DNA of 64,000 nucleotides from an uncultured Bacteroidales bacterium (GCA_902774185.1 CACYHE010000007.1:1-64000); one strand, 5' to 3'; shown: positions 42,776 through 52,645, counted from the first letter of the stretch. Notes: generated by a model from the sequence alone, not told the origin. Translations and numbers: made by a program.

Positions 42776-43978
42776 ATGAAAAAGATCTTTTATTTGGTAG
42801 CACTTTTTGCAGCAGTTATGCTGACTGCATGTAACAGTGACACACAAACTCCGCAAGGCGACAAGACCAAACTGTGGCCTGCAGGTAAGAAAGGCTCCAG
42901 CCTTTGGGGTTACATCAACAAGAGCGGTGAGCACGAAATCGCTGCTAAGTTCGATTACGCAAGTACCTTCTCTTGCGGTTGGGCATTTGTAATAGAAGAC
43001 AAAGAGTACATGTTCATCGACAAGAATCTGAAGAACAAACATTCTATTGACAAAGACGAATTTTGTGATGAATTCTTCTATTACAACCACCTCCGTTTCG
43101 AAGACGGTAATTTCGTTGGTATGTGGGATAAGGACTTCTCTGTTGTCATTCCTGCTGATTATGAGGCACTTGGTGCTGCTACTGCAGACAAACTGGTTGC
43201 TTTCGCTGAGGATAGTGATGATGACGAAGGTTTCGGTTACTTGGATCTGAACGGTAAGGTAGTTATCGAGCCGCAATGGTACTATGCTTACGATTTCGAG
43301 GATGCTATGGCCGTTGTCGTAGTTAAGAAAGGTAGCGGTTCTGATGCTTCGTACAAGTATGGTATCATCAACAAGAAAGGTGAATATCTCGTAGAGCCGC
43401 AGAAGAATGCGCTGTTTAGTTTAGGTGAAAACCGCATTGGTATGCAGAAATCCAGCGGTAAAGTCGTTATGTGCGACAAGAACCTGGAGGAAATCAGTGG
43501 TTCCTATGATAGGGGTGAACCGTTCGCTTGTGGTATGGTACGTGTGTACAAGGAAGAGAAAGGTTACGGTTTCGTAAACAAGAACGGTGAAGAAATCGTT
43601 AGCTGCAAATATAAGAGCGCAAGAACCTACGAAGATAACGTAACGTTCGTTAAGAAAGATGCTGATTCCAAGTGGGAAGCTCTGGATAAGAATGGCGAGA
43701 GCCTCTTCAAACTGAAAGAGGGTGAGTATATTTATTCCGGTTTCCACAATGGTCTCGCATTGGTTTATAGTTACGAGGATGACGCAGTTAATTATCGTTA
43801 TATCGACAAAGACGGTCAAACCGTTTACAAATGGACTCCGGGCGAGGACGAGGATGACGATGACGACGAGGCTCCGCGCGCTGACAACTGGGAAGAGTTG
43901 AACCGCAGAAGTGTTCTGCAGTCTGAAAAGGGTGGATTGTTCCTCAATTACGAGCGTGCTCAAGAGTTGAAGAAATAA
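42776..43978 (+). CDS. WG-repeat lipoprotein, copy 2
   Basis: A paralogue of the preceding gene (400 residues): the signal peptide is nearly identical (MKKIFYLVALFAAV), lipobox LTAC, the same number and order of WG repeats, and the same acidic stretch (DEDDDDDEAP) before the basic end. Differences are spread along the whole length, so the tandem duplication is not recent. Function is unknown; binding of an envelope partner is the general expectation for such repeats. A strong terminator follows. Confidence 0.88.
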   Translation: MKKIFYLVALFAAVMLTACNSDTQTPQGDKTKLWPAGKKGSSLWGYINKSGEHEIAAKFDYASTFSCGWAFVIEDKEYMFIDKNLKNKHSIDKDEFCDEFFYYNHLRFEDGNFVGMWDKDFSVVIPADYEALGAATADKLVAFAEDSDDDEGFGYLDLNGKVVIEPQWYYAYDFEDAMAVVVVKKGSGSDASYKYGIINKKGEYLVEPQKNALFSLGENRIGMQKSSGKVVMCDKNLEEISGSYDRGEPFACGMVRVYKEEKGYGFVNKNGEEIVSCKYKSARTYEDNVTFVKKDADSKWEALDKNGESLFKLKEGEYIYSGFHNGLALVYSYEDDAVNYRYIDKDGQTVYKWTPGEDEDDDDDEAPRADNWEELNRRSVLQSEKGGLFLNYERAQELKK

Positions 43979-43999
43979 ATCTTACCAACACACATCAAA

Positions 44000-44033
44000 A
44001 AAGGGTTGCTTCGATTGTAGTAACCCTTTCTTT
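44000..44033. terminator. Bidirectional terminator between the WG genes and queH
   Basis: The stem AAAGGGTTGCT (44000-44010) pairs with AGTAACCCTTT (44019-44029, one wobble). T-runs occur on both strands. Convergent genes end at 43978 and 44046. Confidence 0.88.
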
Positions 44034-44045
44034 ATGTCCTACGGC

Positions 44046-44705
44046 TTATCGGTTCATACTGAACTCACAGCCGCAATAGGTCTGATTGTAAAATCCGTAC
44101 TCTTTTAATAATGCATTCCTACGTTCTTGCAACCCGTCCTTCCGCCAATTCTGCGCCCAGAAACGGATAGCATCCGGATGCGAACTATTCACAATTTCTG
44201 CAGCCTTCTCCCCTGCCGCGTTAATCTGCTCCAGATTCTTCCATCTCGAAGAGGCGAGGGTAGTTGCGAAATAAGGTATTCCTAACTCCTGCGCTTTCTT
44301 TGCTGTGGCTAACAGACGGTGATAGAAACATGCCTCGCATCGCTTTCCTCGTTCCGGTTCGTTCTCCAAACCGCAAACGCTTGCTTGCCATGCCTCATGC
44401 ATTGCCTGGTAGCAGCTTTGTTGGCTTGCTCCGGTTCTTATCTCGCTTTCGCTCGAACGATTATTTCTAAACCGGTCATCGTCAATCCAGGTGATACCTA
44501 AACTCTCCGCATGCCGCTTACTCTCGTTCTTACGGATCTCGTATTCCTCGAGCGGGTAGATATTGGGATTATAGTAATAGATGACGGGTTCGATCTTATG
44601 CGCCAACAGCCATTCGACGATGGCACTGGAGCAAGGCGCACAACAAGCGTGCAACAATACTTTGTTGCAACCATCCGGAACTATGATCGATTCGTGTTTT
44701 GCCAT
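44046..44705 (-). CDS. queH: Epoxyqueuosine reductase QueH
   Basis: Last step of queuosine synthesis in tRNA, non-homologous to QueG. The conserved cysteines appear in LHACCAPCSSA, in ERGKRCEACFYHRL and in the C-terminal YCGCEF; YNPNIYPLEEYEIRK is also diagnostic. The protein has 219 residues. A segment of about 25 residues (FRNNRSSESEIRTGASQQS) between DDDR and HEAWQ is not expected from the family and may be an insertion. The gene has its own promoter and a leader of only about 10 bases. Confidence 0.92.
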   Translation of the reverse strand: MAKHESIIVPDGCNKVLLHACCAPCSSAIVEWLLAHKIEPVIYYYNPNIYPLEEYEIRKNESKRHAESLGITWIDDDRFRNNRSSESEIRTGASQQSCYQAMHEAWQASVCGLENEPERGKRCEACFYHRLLATAKKAQELGIPYFATTLASSRWKNLEQINAAGEKAAEIVNSSHPDAIRFWAQNWRKDGLQERRNALLKEYGFYNQTYCGCEFSMNR

Positions 44706-44715
44706 TTTCAGGGCG

Positions 44716-44746
44716 CAAAGGTACTACTTTTTCCCGATATATGCAA
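44716..44746 (-). promoter_or_regulatory. Promoter of queH
   Basis: Minus strand: TTGC (44746-44743), 19 bases, TACCTTTG (44723-44716). Confidence 0.85.
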
Positions 44747-44784
44747 GCGAAAGGCGAATTTTTGAGAAAAAAATGCGCGCGCGC

Positions 44785-44815
44785 TTGTGTATGTGAAAAA
44801 ATTTTCGTACCTTTG
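44785..44815 (+). promoter_or_regulatory. Promoter of the nitroreductase-pdxA-alaS run
   Basis: TTGT at 44785-44788, 19 bases, TACCTTTG at 44808-44815. Confidence 0.8.
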
Positions 44816-44844
44816 CACGCTTTTTAGAATCGTAAAATCACTCT

Positions 44845-45357
44845 ATGGAGTCTTTTGAGCAATTATGTCAGAAAAGAAGGTCGATTCGTAAATATACGAA
44901 TCAGCCGGTAGAGCAGGAGAAAATCGACTACCTGCTTCGTTGTGCATTGATGGCTCCCAGTTCGAAGCGCACCAACCCTTGGGAGTTCATTGTGGTGCGG
45001 GATGAAGCGAAGTTGCGGGCGATGGCGGGTTGTCGTACCTACGGCAGTCAGATGTTCGATACCGCCATGGCGGGTATCGTCATTGCGCTGGATACCACGC
45101 TCAGCGATGCATGGATGGCAGATGGCGCCATCGCTGCCGAGCATATTCTGCTGGCGGCGGAGGAACAAGGCTTAGGCGCATGCTGGTGCCACGTCTATTG
45201 CCGTGAGGCATCCGAGGATCTGATTAAGAACCTCTGTGCCATCCCGGCTGACAAGACCGTCCTCTGCGTCATCTCCCTTGGTTACAAAGACGAAGAGCGC
45301 AAAGACTATGATCTTGCCAAACTCAAATATGAAAAAAAACATAACGAAAAGTATTAA
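44845..45357 (+). CDS. Nitroreductase-family flavoprotein
   Basis: FMN-dependent oxidoreductase of unknown substrate. RRSIRKYTNQPV at the N-terminus and LMAPSSKRTNPWEFIVV are the FMN-phosphate and isoalloxazine contacts of the family, and AAEEQGLGACWCHVY is the second conserved block. The length of 170 residues places it among the short nitroreductases of anaerobes. It has its own promoter and is separated from pdxA by heptads only. Confidence 0.92.
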   Translation: MESFEQLCQKRRSIRKYTNQPVEQEKIDYLLRCALMAPSSKRTNPWEFIVVRDEAKLRAMAGCRTYGSQMFDTAMAGIVIALDTTLSDAWMADGAIAAEHILLAAEEQGLGACWCHVYCREASEDLIKNLCAIPADKTVLCVISLGYKDEERKDYDLAKLKYEKKHNEKY

Positions 45358-45390
45358 TTTTCAACTTTCAACTTTCAATTTTCAATTTGA
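45356..45390. repeat. TTTCAAC-type heptad array before pdxA
   Basis: AATTTTC, AACTTTC, AACTTTC, AATTTTC, AATTTGA. The array fills the gap exactly, from the upstream stop codon to the pdxA ATG. Confidence 0.95.
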
Positions 45391-46488
45391 ATGAAACCTA
45401 TAATTGCAATAACAACCGGTGATACGAACGGCGTAGGATACGAGGTGATCATCAAGAGTCTGCTGAACGGCTATGTGTTCGAAGTAATGCGCCCCGTCAT
45501 CTACGGCAACGCCGCTGTGGCCAAGCAGCATATCCACACGCTGGACGAAGAGTACCGCAATATCACCTGGAATCTGATAGACAGCCCCGAGCAAGCCAAG
45601 GACGGTCGTCTCAACCTGATTACCTGTTACACCGACAACTTGCCGGTTGAACTCGGCAAGAACACCGAGGCATCCAACAAAGCCGCTAAGGCTTCCTTGG
45701 ATCGTGCGTGTGCGGACCTGCAGGCGGGCAGGGTACAGGCTATCGTGACGGCTCCGCTTTGCAAAGAAGCACTCGGTGGCGGACATACGGAGTATCTGGA
45801 GAAATGTTTTAATGGTGCAAATGGTGGATCGTTGATGATGCTTTGTGCGGGTAACTTGCGCGTGGCGCTCGTATGCAATCATGTGGCACTAGCGGATATC
45901 CCTGCCCAAATCACCGAAGAGCGTATTCTGGCGAAACTGACGCTTCTTAATAACAGCCTCAAAAGGGATTTCGGAATGGAGAAACCCCGTATCGCGGTCT
46001 TGGCATTGAACCCCCATGCCGGTGACGCCGGTTTGTTGGGTAAAGAGGAAACAGAAATCATCGTGCCGGCTATTACCAAAGCCAATGAACAGGGCATCTG
46101 GGCGTTCGGACCGTATGCGGCAGACGGATTCTTCGGTTCCGGTCATTTCCAGCATTTCGATGCCGTACTGGCGATGTATCATGATCAGGGACTCATCCCC
46201 TTCAAGACGCTGGATATGAATGGGGTCAATTTTACGGCAGGTCTTAACATCGTACGTACGTCCCCGGATCACGGTACAGGATACGATATCGCCGGCAAGA
46301 ACCAGGCGGATGAGAGTTCCATGCGCAATGCTATCTTCATGGCGATTGACGTACTGCGTCAGCGTGCCGAGTACGATGCTTTGACGGTTGACCCGCTGCC
46401 CTTTATTGAGCGCAATGAAGGAGAAGGCAAACCCCGTCGTGAGTTCATCGACTTCAAGACAACCAAATACAACGATAATAAAGAATAA
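45391..46488 (+). CDS. pdxA: 4-hydroxythreonine-4-phosphate dehydrogenase
   Basis: Oxidises 4-phosphohydroxy-L-threonine in pyridoxal phosphate synthesis. ITTGDTNGVGYEV at the start, GHTEYL (metal His), LNPHAGDAG, AMYHDQGLIPFK and RTSPDHGTGYDIAGK are the PdxA motifs; the three metal ligands (two His and one Asp/His set) appear intact. The 365 residues are slightly longer than the E. coli enzyme (329). It stands 6 bases before alaS. No other pyridoxal gene is visible in the window. Confidence 0.94.
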   Translation: MKPIIAITTGDTNGVGYEVIIKSLLNGYVFEVMRPVIYGNAAVAKQHIHTLDEEYRNITWNLIDSPEQAKDGRLNLITCYTDNLPVELGKNTEASNKAAKASLDRACADLQAGRVQAIVTAPLCKEALGGGHTEYLEKCFNGANGGSLMMLCAGNLRVALVCNHVALADIPAQITEERILAKLTLLNNSLKRDFGMEKPRIAVLALNPHAGDAGLLGKEETEIIVPAITKANEQGIWAFGPYAADGFFGSGHFQHFDAVLAMYHDQGLIPFKTLDMNGVNFTAGLNIVRTSPDHGTGYDIAGKNQADESSMRNAIFMAIDVLRQRAEYDALTVDPLPFIERNEGEGKPRREFIDFKTTKYNDNKE

Positions 46489-46494
46489 GCATAT

Positions 46495-49113
46495 ATGACT
46501 TCACAAGAAATTCGTCAATCCTTTTTGGATTTTATGGCGTCGAAAGGACACCAAGTCGTTCCTTCGGCTCCGATGGTAATCAAAGATGACCCTACATTGA
46601 TGTTTACCAATGCGGGTATGAACCCGTGGAAGGGAATCATCCTCGGTAACGACCCCATCAAATATCCGCGTGTAGCAGACAGCCAGAAATGTCTGCGCGT
46701 GTCGGGAAAACATAATGATCTGGAGGAAGTTGGTCATGATACGTACCACCATACGATGTTCGAGATGCTCGGAAACTGGTCCTTTGGGGACTATTTCAAG
46801 AAAGAAGCCATCGACTTCGCATGGGAGTATATCGTTGATGTACTCAAGATTGACCCGGCTAATTTATATGCCACCGTTTTTGAGGGTTCGAAGGAAGAAG
46901 GTCTGGACCGTGACGACGAAGCGGCATCTTTCTGGGCGAAGTATCTGCCTGCTGACCATATCCTGAACGGAAACAAGCATGATAACTTCTGGGAGATGGG
47001 CGATACGGGTCCCTGCGGTCCGTGTTCTGAGATCCATGTGGACAGCCGTCCCGAAGCAGAGCGAAATGGCGTTCCGGGTCGTGAACTGGTCAACAAAGAT
47101 CATCCGCAGGTGATTGAGATCTGGAACATCGTCTTCATGCAATACAACCGCAAGGCGGACGGTTCGTTGGAGCCCCTTGCCAAGAAGGTGATCGACACCG
47201 GTATGGGTTTTGAGCGTCTGGTTCGTACGATTCAAGGAAAGACCTCGAACTACGATACCGACGTCTTCCAACCGATGTTGCGTCGTATCGGTGCTATCTG
47301 TGGTTGCGAGTACGGCAAGGATGAGAAGACCGACATCGCTATGCGTGTCATTGCGGACCATATCCGTACCATCGCTTTCGCCATTACGGACGGTCAACTG
47401 CCGTCGAACGAGAAAGCGGGTTACGTCATCCGTCGTATCCTGCGTCGCGCCGTACGTTACGGCTATACGTTCTTAGGTATGCGTAATGCCTTCCTCTATC
47501 AGCTTGTGCCGCAACTCATCGAGGACCTCGGTGCGGCTTATCCCGAACTCAAAGCACAGCAGGCACAGATCACACCGGTTATCAAATCGGAAGAGGAAGC
47601 CTTCCTGCGTACACTGGACAAGGGTATCGGTTTGCTCGATAAACTGATGGACGATGCCCGCAAAGCCGGCAAGACCGAGATCTCGGGTGTCGATGTGTTC
47701 ACCCTCAAAGATACCTACGGTTTCCCGCTCGACCTGACTGAACTCATCCTGCGTGAGAACGGATTCACGACCAATGAGGACGAGTATAACAAAGCCCTTG
47801 AGCATCAGAAAGAGATGGGCCGTTCCGCCAATAAACAAGATCTGGGTGACTGGACCGTACTGCGTGAAGGCGAGACCGAGTTTGTCGGTTACGACGAGCT
47901 CACTTGCGAGACGCAGATCCTTCGTTACCGTCAGGTGAGCCAGAAGGGCAAGTCCTTCTATCAGGTAGTGCTTTCCAAGACCCCGTTCTATGCCGAGATG
48001 GGTGGTGAAGTAGGAGATACCGGAACATTGGTAATTGGTGATTTGTCATTTGACATTTTGGATACCAAACGTGAGAACGGACTACCTGTTCATATAATGA
48101 GTCAATTACCAATTTCCAATGACCAATTACAAATAGTTGCATCGGTGGACGCAACTCGTCGTCAGGCGATCGCTTGTAACCACTCGGCCACCCATATTCT
48201 CCATTACGCGTTACGCGAAGTGCTGGGTAAACATGTAGAACAGAAGGGTTCGCTGGTTACGCCGGAAAGCCTGCGTTTTGACTTCAGCCATTTCCAGAAA
48301 GTGACGCCGGAAGAGTTACGCGAAGTAGAGAAACTGGCAAATGTGCTTATTCGTCAGGATATTCATCTGGAAGAGAGTCGTCATACGCCGATCGCTCAAG
48401 CCAAAGCGATGGGAGCCATGGCATTGTTCGGAGAGAAATACGGTGATGATGTACGTGTGATCAAGTACGGTCCGTCGGTAGAGCTCTGTGGCGGTTGTCA
48501 CGTATCCAGTACCGGTCGTATCGGTTCGATTCGTATCCTTATGGAGACCTCCATCGCTGCCGGTGTTCGTCGTATCGAAGCGGTCACTGCTGCCAAAGCA
48601 GACGAACTGTATTACTTGGCGCAGGATACGCTTAACAATTTGAAGTTGCTGTTTAACAATGCCCCGGATCTCGCCGGCGCTATCCATAAATCGATTGAAG
48701 AGAACGCCGGTCTCAAGAAACAGATCGAGCAGTTCATGGCAGAGAAGATTGAGCAGTACCGCGACCATATTATCGGTAAGGCAGAGAGTTTTGGCGATAT
48801 CAAGTTGGTGCGTATCGAAGGCGAAGAAGATCCGGAGATGATCCGTGGCGTGATGCCGCTTTTGCGTGGTAAGTTCACCGATGTCAAGTTCGCGGTAATA
48901 GCAGCAACAAAGTGGAATAGTAAGCCCACTATTGCTGTCTTCCTCAGCCAACCGCTGGTTGAGGAAGGAAAGAACGCCGGTGCGATGATCAAGTCCGCTG
49001 CCAAACAGATCCAAGGCGGTGGAGGCGGTCAGCCTTGGTTCGCTACCGCCGGTGGTCGTGACGTCAACGGTCTTGCCGCCGCTATGGATGAATTGCTTAA
49101 CGCTTTAAATTAA
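46495..49113 (+). CDS. alaS: Alanine--tRNA ligase
   Basis: Charges tRNA-Ala. The class II catalytic core shows [20 protein letters not shown] and [13 protein letters not shown]; the editing domain has [14 protein letters not shown] and the zinc motif ELCGGCH; the C-Ala domain ends with [14 protein letters not shown]. The 872 residues are full length. Two heptad arrays in opposite orientation (48026-48138) are inserted at the junction before the editing domain and read as [11 protein letters not shown] and [11 protein letters not shown]. Confidence 0.97.
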   Translation: MTSQEIRQSFLDFMASKGHQVVPSAPMVIKDDPTLMFTNAGMNPWKGIILGNDPIKYPRVADSQKCLRVSGKHNDLEEVGHDTYHHTMFEMLGNWSFGDYFKKEAIDFAWEYIVDVLKIDPANLYATVFEGSKEEGLDRDDEAASFWAKYLPADHILNGNKHDNFWEMGDTGPCGPCSEIHVDSRPEAERNGVPGRELVNKDHPQVIEIWNIVFMQYNRKADGSLEPLAKKVIDTGMGFERLVRTIQGKTSNYDTDVFQPMLRRIGAICGCEYGKDEKTDIAMRVIADHIRTIAFAITDGQLPSNEKAGYVIRRILRRAVRYGYTFLGMRNAFLYQLVPQLIEDLGAAYPELKAQQAQITPVIKSEEEAFLRTLDKGIGLLDKLMDDARKAGKTEISGVDVFTLKDTYGFPLDLTELILRENGFTTNEDEYNKALEHQKEMGRSANKQDLGDWTVLREGETEFVGYDELTCETQILRYRQVSQKGKSFYQVVLSKTPFYAEMGGEVGDTGTLVIGDLSFDILDTKRENGLPVHIMSQLPISNDQLQIVASVDATRRQAIACNHSATHILHYALREVLGKHVEQKGSLVTPESLRFDFSHFQKVTPEELREVEKLANVLIRQDIHLEESRHTPIAQAKAMGAMALFGEKYGDDVRVIKYGPSVELCGGCHVSSTGRIGSIRILMETSIAAGVRRIEAVTAAKADELYYLAQDTLNNLKLLFNNAPDLAGAIHKSIEENAGLKKQIEQFMAEKIEQYRDHIIGKAESFGDIKLVRIEGEEDPEMIRGVMPLLRGKFTDVKFAVIAATKWNSKPTIAVFLSQPLVEEGKNAGAMIKSAAKQIQGGGGGQPWFATAGGRDVNGLAAAMDELLNALN
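48026..48138. repeat. Inverted pair of heptad arrays inside alaS
   Basis: Left array 48026-48060 (CATTGGT, AATTGGT, GATTTGT, CATTTGA, CATTTTG). Right array 48104-48138 (AATTACC, AATTTCC, AATGACC, AATTACA, AATAGTT) belongs to the same word family on the other strand. 43 bases lie between. Confidence 0.85.
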
Positions 49114-49114
49114 C

Positions 49115-49146
49115 AAATCGTCAAATCGTAAATCGTCCAATCGTCA
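49115..49146. repeat. AAATCGT-type words between alaS and the gtrA-like gene
   Basis: Mixed 7- and 8-mers AAATCGT/CAAATCGT/CCAATCGT fill the gap to the next ATG. The same words occur at 56561-56590 and 59125-59182. Confidence 0.85.
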
Positions 49147-49572
49147 ATGAAACTGCCCACCAGATATCTGCCCCGTGTAGTACGTACTGCGGTACGTTTT
49201 GCGGTTTTGGGTATCAGCGGAACGCTGGTGCAGACATGGTTCTTCATGGCTGCGCTCTTCGCGTTGGATGATCCCGAAAAAGGAGCAGTACTCTATTATA
49301 CGGCATTTACCATCGGCTATATCATGGAGATGATACCGAACTACCTGTTGTCTAACTGGTACACCTTCGGTACACGACCTAACTGGAAGAATGCAAGTGG
49401 TTTCGTCATCGCAAGGGTGGTCAATTTTCCCTTGCAACTGGCATTACTGCCGCTCTTCATCCGACTGCTGCCGACGTGGCGGGATGACTACATCAGTTTT
49501 CTGGTCATCTTCATCGCCGGCTGCGTGAACTATTTCATCTGTCTGTTGTTCTTTAAGAAAAAGAAAGAATGA
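49147..49572 (+). CDS. GtrA-family membrane protein
   Basis: Small inner-membrane protein of 141 residues with four predicted helices (about 17-38, 46-68, 85-105, 115-135). RFAVLGISGTLVQTWFF and NYLLSNWYTFG fit the GtrA family, some of which flip polyprenyl-linked sugars for surface glycans. It lacks a neighbouring glycosyltransferase here, so the role is open. The stop overlaps the guanine deaminase ATG (ATGA). Confidence 0.85.
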   Translation: MKLPTRYLPRVVRTAVRFAVLGISGTLVQTWFFMAALFALDDPEKGAVLYYTAFTIGYIMEMIPNYLLSNWYTFGTRPNWKNASGFVIARVVNFPLQLALLPLFIRLLPTWRDDYISFLVIFIAGCVNYFICLLFFKKKKE

Positions 49573-50837
49573 AAATATACAAAGCCAATATCTTATTCAC
49601 TCCCACGCCGGACAAGTTCACCGTTCTGGAGCACGGCTACGTGGTGGTAGGCGATGATGGCAACGTCATCGATACCTTTGCAACTTTACCGGCGGAATAT
49701 GCTTCCGAACCCGTTATCGACTTCGGAGACCAACTGTTGATGCCGGCGATGAACGATCTGCATGTCCATGCTCCGCAGTACCGTAACCTCGGTATCGCGA
49801 TGGATATGGAACTGCTGCCCTGGCTCAATACCTATACTTTCCCGGAAGAGACCAAATACCAAGACACGGCATATGCGGAACGGATGTACCGTCGTTTTGT
49901 GCGTGATTTGTGGAAACTCGGTACTATGCGTGCCGCTATCTTCGCTACCATCCATCCGGATGCTACGTGTCTGTTGGCGGACCTGCTTCATGAGGCAGGG
50001 ATGGGAGGTATGATCGGTCTCGTAGGCATGGATCGGAACGGACCCGACTCGCTCCGTAACACGGCGCAGGAAGCGGTGGAAGGAACGATGCGCGTCATGG
50101 AGTATACCCAAAACATGCCGCTTATATCCGCTATCGTCACGCCGCGTTTTGTACCTTCCTGTACGCCGGAGATGATGACTGCTTTAGGTCAACTGGCGAA
50201 TGAGTACCGATTACCGGTACAGTCCCATTTGTCGGAGAATCAATCGGAGATAGCCTGGGTGGCTGAACTGGAACCCGAGTCCAGTTGTTACGGCGATGCC
50301 TATCGTCGGTACGGTATGTTCGGTCAGACACCGACACTCATGGCACATTGCTGTTACACCGCAGGGGAGGAGTTCGAACTGATGAAGCAGCATCAGGTAT
50401 TTGCTGTCCATTGTCCGACCTCTAACTGTAACCTTGGTTCGGGTATCGCCCCTATTCGCCGGTTCCTCAATGCCGGCATTCCGGTTGCGTTGGGTTCCGA
50501 CGTGTCGGGTGGAAGCGGTTTCTCCATCTTCCGCGTTATGCATTATACGCTGCAGATGTCCAAGATGAAATGGGTGCATGGCGGACATAAAGAAGCCTTC
50601 CTCTCGCTTAGCGAAGCGTTCTGGTTGGCTACCAAGTCCGGCGGTTCGTTCTTTGGAAAAGTGGGATCCTTCGAACCCGGTTATGCCTTCGATGCCCTTG
50701 TCGTAGATGATAGTGACCTCAATTTTGACAACTACACCATCCAGCATCGTCTGGAGCGGTATATATACTTAGGTGACGACCGCCAACTGACCCATCGTTT
50801 CTGTCAAGGACAGGAATTGGCTGCGCCAATAATTTGA
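49569..50837 (+). CDS. guaD: Guanine deaminase (amidohydrolase)
   Basis: Hydrolyses guanine to xanthine in purine salvage. The substrate-specific block DLHVHAPQYRNLGIAMD...LLPWLNTYTFPEE closely follows known guanine deaminases. Zinc ligands are in LHVHAP, SHLSEN, AHCCY and GSDVSGG. The 422 residues are normal. It is coupled to the gtrA-like gene by a 4-base overlap. Another aromatic deaminase of the same superfamily is possible but less likely. Confidence 0.88.
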   Translation: MKIYKANILFTPTPDKFTVLEHGYVVVGDDGNVIDTFATLPAEYASEPVIDFGDQLLMPAMNDLHVHAPQYRNLGIAMDMELLPWLNTYTFPEETKYQDTAYAERMYRRFVRDLWKLGTMRAAIFATIHPDATCLLADLLHEAGMGGMIGLVGMDRNGPDSLRNTAQEAVEGTMRVMEYTQNMPLISAIVTPRFVPSCTPEMMTALGQLANEYRLPVQSHLSENQSEIAWVAELEPESSCYGDAYRRYGMFGQTPTLMAHCCYTAGEEFELMKQHQVFAVHCPTSNCNLGSGIAPIRRFLNAGIPVALGSDVSGGSGFSIFRVMHYTLQMSKMKWVHGGHKEAFLSLSEAFWLATKSGGSFFGKVGSFEPGYAFDALVVDDSDLNFDNYTIQHRLERYIYLGDDRQLTHRFCQGQELAAPII

Positions 50838-50865
50838 AATCTGACATTTGACATTTGAAATTGTA
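50831..50865. repeat. Heptad array at the guaD - lipoate-ligase-like junction
   Basis: AATTTGA, AATCTGA, CATTTGA, CATTTGA, AATTGTA. It contains the guaD stop and the TTG start of the next gene. Confidence 0.9.
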
Positions 50866-51468
50866 AAATATCCCGAAGGTCTCTCCTTGGCGCAGTATCT
50901 GCAGATCGAGCAGGACTTGGTCAAGGACGTGCAAGAACCGACGCTCTTCACCTGGATCGTGAAACCGACGGTTATCTACGGTCGGCATCAGTCAGCGGAA
51001 GTGGAGGTAAACGAGGATTATTGTCGCCAAAACGGTATAGCCGTCGTGCAGCGTAAGAGTGGGGGAGGGTGTGTCTATGCCGATGAAGGAAACCTGATGC
51101 TGTCCTTTATCTCGCCCTCTACGCATAGCGAACAGGTGTTTGCTGCGTGTTTGGCATTCGTTCGCGATGCTCTTACTGCCAAAGGCATACCGGCGGTGAC
51201 GACAGAACATAATGATATTTTGGTGGACGGAAAGAAAGTGTCCGGTTGGGCATGTTACACCACACCGACGGGTACAATCGTGCATGGTACGATGCTGTAT
51301 GATGTCAATCTCGATGCCTTGCAGCACGCCATCACGCCTACCAAAGAGAAACTGAACAAGCATGGGGTGGCATCCGTTCGGCAACGGGTGGTTAACCTCA
51401 AAGAAATAACGAATACCTTTATTACTATACACGCGCTACGCGCATATATTGAAAGTTATGGAGATTAG
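50848..51468 (+). CDS. Lipoate--protein ligase-like protein (BPL/LplA/LipB fold)
   Basis: Predicted to attach lipoate or octanoate to a carrier lysine. The family motif RKSGGGCVYADEGNLMLSF (lipoyl-AMP binding) and the catalytic-lysine region VDGKKVSGWACY are present, with HGTMLYDV following. The 206 residues are shorter than full LplA because the C-terminal accessory domain is missing. The TTG start (50848) lies in a word array; no ATG is available. The end overlaps the aminotransferase start. Confidence 0.85.
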   Translation: MTFEIVKYPEGLSLAQYLQIEQDLVKDVQEPTLFTWIVKPTVIYGRHQSAEVEVNEDYCRQNGIAVVQRKSGGGCVYADEGNLMLSFISPSTHSEQVFAACLAFVRDALTAKGIPAVTTEHNDILVDGKKVSGWACYTTPTGTIVHGTMLYDVNLDALQHAITPTKEKLNKHGVASVRQRVVNLKEITNTFITIHALRAYIESYGD

Positions 51469-52645
51469 TTTACGGGCACAATCGATGCCGGAGAGTCCTA
51501 TTCGTAAATTGGCGAAATACGCTGACGCGGCAAAGTTAGCCGGAGTTCATGTCTATCACTTGAACATCGGTCAGCCGGATATCCAGACCCCTCCTCAGGC
51601 ACTGGAAGCGGTTAAGAACTTCAACCAGGATATCTTGTCCTATTCTCCTTCTCAAGGATTGAAGTCCTTGCGTACGAAGATGGTGAGTTATTATGCCGAG
51701 TACGGAATTGACCTGTCGCCGGATGAGATCATCATTACCTCAGGAGGCTCGGAGGCGATTATGTTCGCCTATATGAGTTGTCTGAACCCGGGCGACGAGA
51801 TCATTGTTACCGATCCTTCGTACGCCAACTATATGGCGTTCGCTATCTCGGCTGGTGCTGTCGTTAAGTCCGTCAAGACCGATATCAAGAATGGTTTCAA
51901 ACTGCCGCCGGTAGAGGAGTTTGAGAAGCAGATTACACCCAAGACCCGTGCCATCCTCATCTGTAATCCCAATAACCCGACGGGTTATCTTTATACCAAA
52001 CAGGAGATGCGGCAGATACGAGATCTGGTCAAGAAATATAACCTCTACCTCATCTCAGATGAGGTCTATCGCGAGTTTATCTATACCAAGTCGCCCTATA
52101 TCTCCGCTTGTCACCTCGAAGGTATCGAAGAGAATGTCATTCTGGTGGATAGCGTCTCCAAGCGTTATTCCGAATGCGGAATCCGAATCGGTGCGCTTAT
52201 CACGAAGAACAAGGCGGTGCGTGAAGCGGTGATGAAATTCTGTCAAGCACGTTTGAGTCCTCCTTTGTTCGGACAAGTGGTAGCCGAGGCCTCGCTCTCC
52301 ACGCCCGAAGAATACATGCAAGAGGTGTACGACGAGTATCTTAGTCGCCGTAATTTCTTGGTGGATCAACTCAATCAGATTCCGGGTGTCTTTGCGCCCG
52401 CTCCAACGGGTGCGTTCTACGTCATGGTCGAACTGCCGGTAGATGACGTGGAGAAATTCTGCAAATGGTGTCTGACGGACTTCGTGTACGAGGGCGCAAC
52501 TGTCATGATGGCGCCGGCTACGGGTTTCTACACCAACCCTGAAGACGGTCGTCACCAAGTCCGCATGGCGTATGTACTAAACAAGGACGACCTTGCCAAA
52601 GCAATGATCGTCCTTCGTAAAGCCTTAGAAGCCTATAATGGCTAA
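51458..52645 (+). CDS. Pyridoxal-phosphate aminotransferase (class I/II, AspC-like)
   Basis: Fold-type I aminotransferase. NIGQPDIQTP, ICNPNNPTGYLY, ISDEVYREF and the PLP lysine in DSVSKRYSECGIRIG are visible. The 395 residues are typical of the aspartate/aromatic subgroup. The amino-acid substrate cannot be fixed from sequence alone. The ATG at 51458 was chosen; a TTG at 51449 is an alternative. Its 3' end is only 16 bases from that of glyS on the other strand. Confidence 0.92.
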   Translation: MEISLRAQSMPESPIRKLAKYADAAKLAGVHVYHLNIGQPDIQTPPQALEAVKNFNQDILSYSPSQGLKSLRTKMVSYYAEYGIDLSPDEIIITSGGSEAIMFAYMSCLNPGDEIIVTDPSYANYMAFAISAGAVVKSVKTDIKNGFKLPPVEEFEKQITPKTRAILICNPNNPTGYLYTKQEMRQIRDLVKKYNLYLISDEVYREFIYTKSPYISACHLEGIEENVILVDSVSKRYSECGIRIGALITKNKAVREAVMKFCQARLSPPLFGQVVAEASLSTPEEYMQEVYDEYLSRRNFLVDQLNQIPGVFAPAPTGAFYVMVELPVDDVEKFCKWCLTDFVYEGATVMMAPATGFYTNPEDGRHQVRMAYVLNKDDLAKAMIVLRKALEAYNG

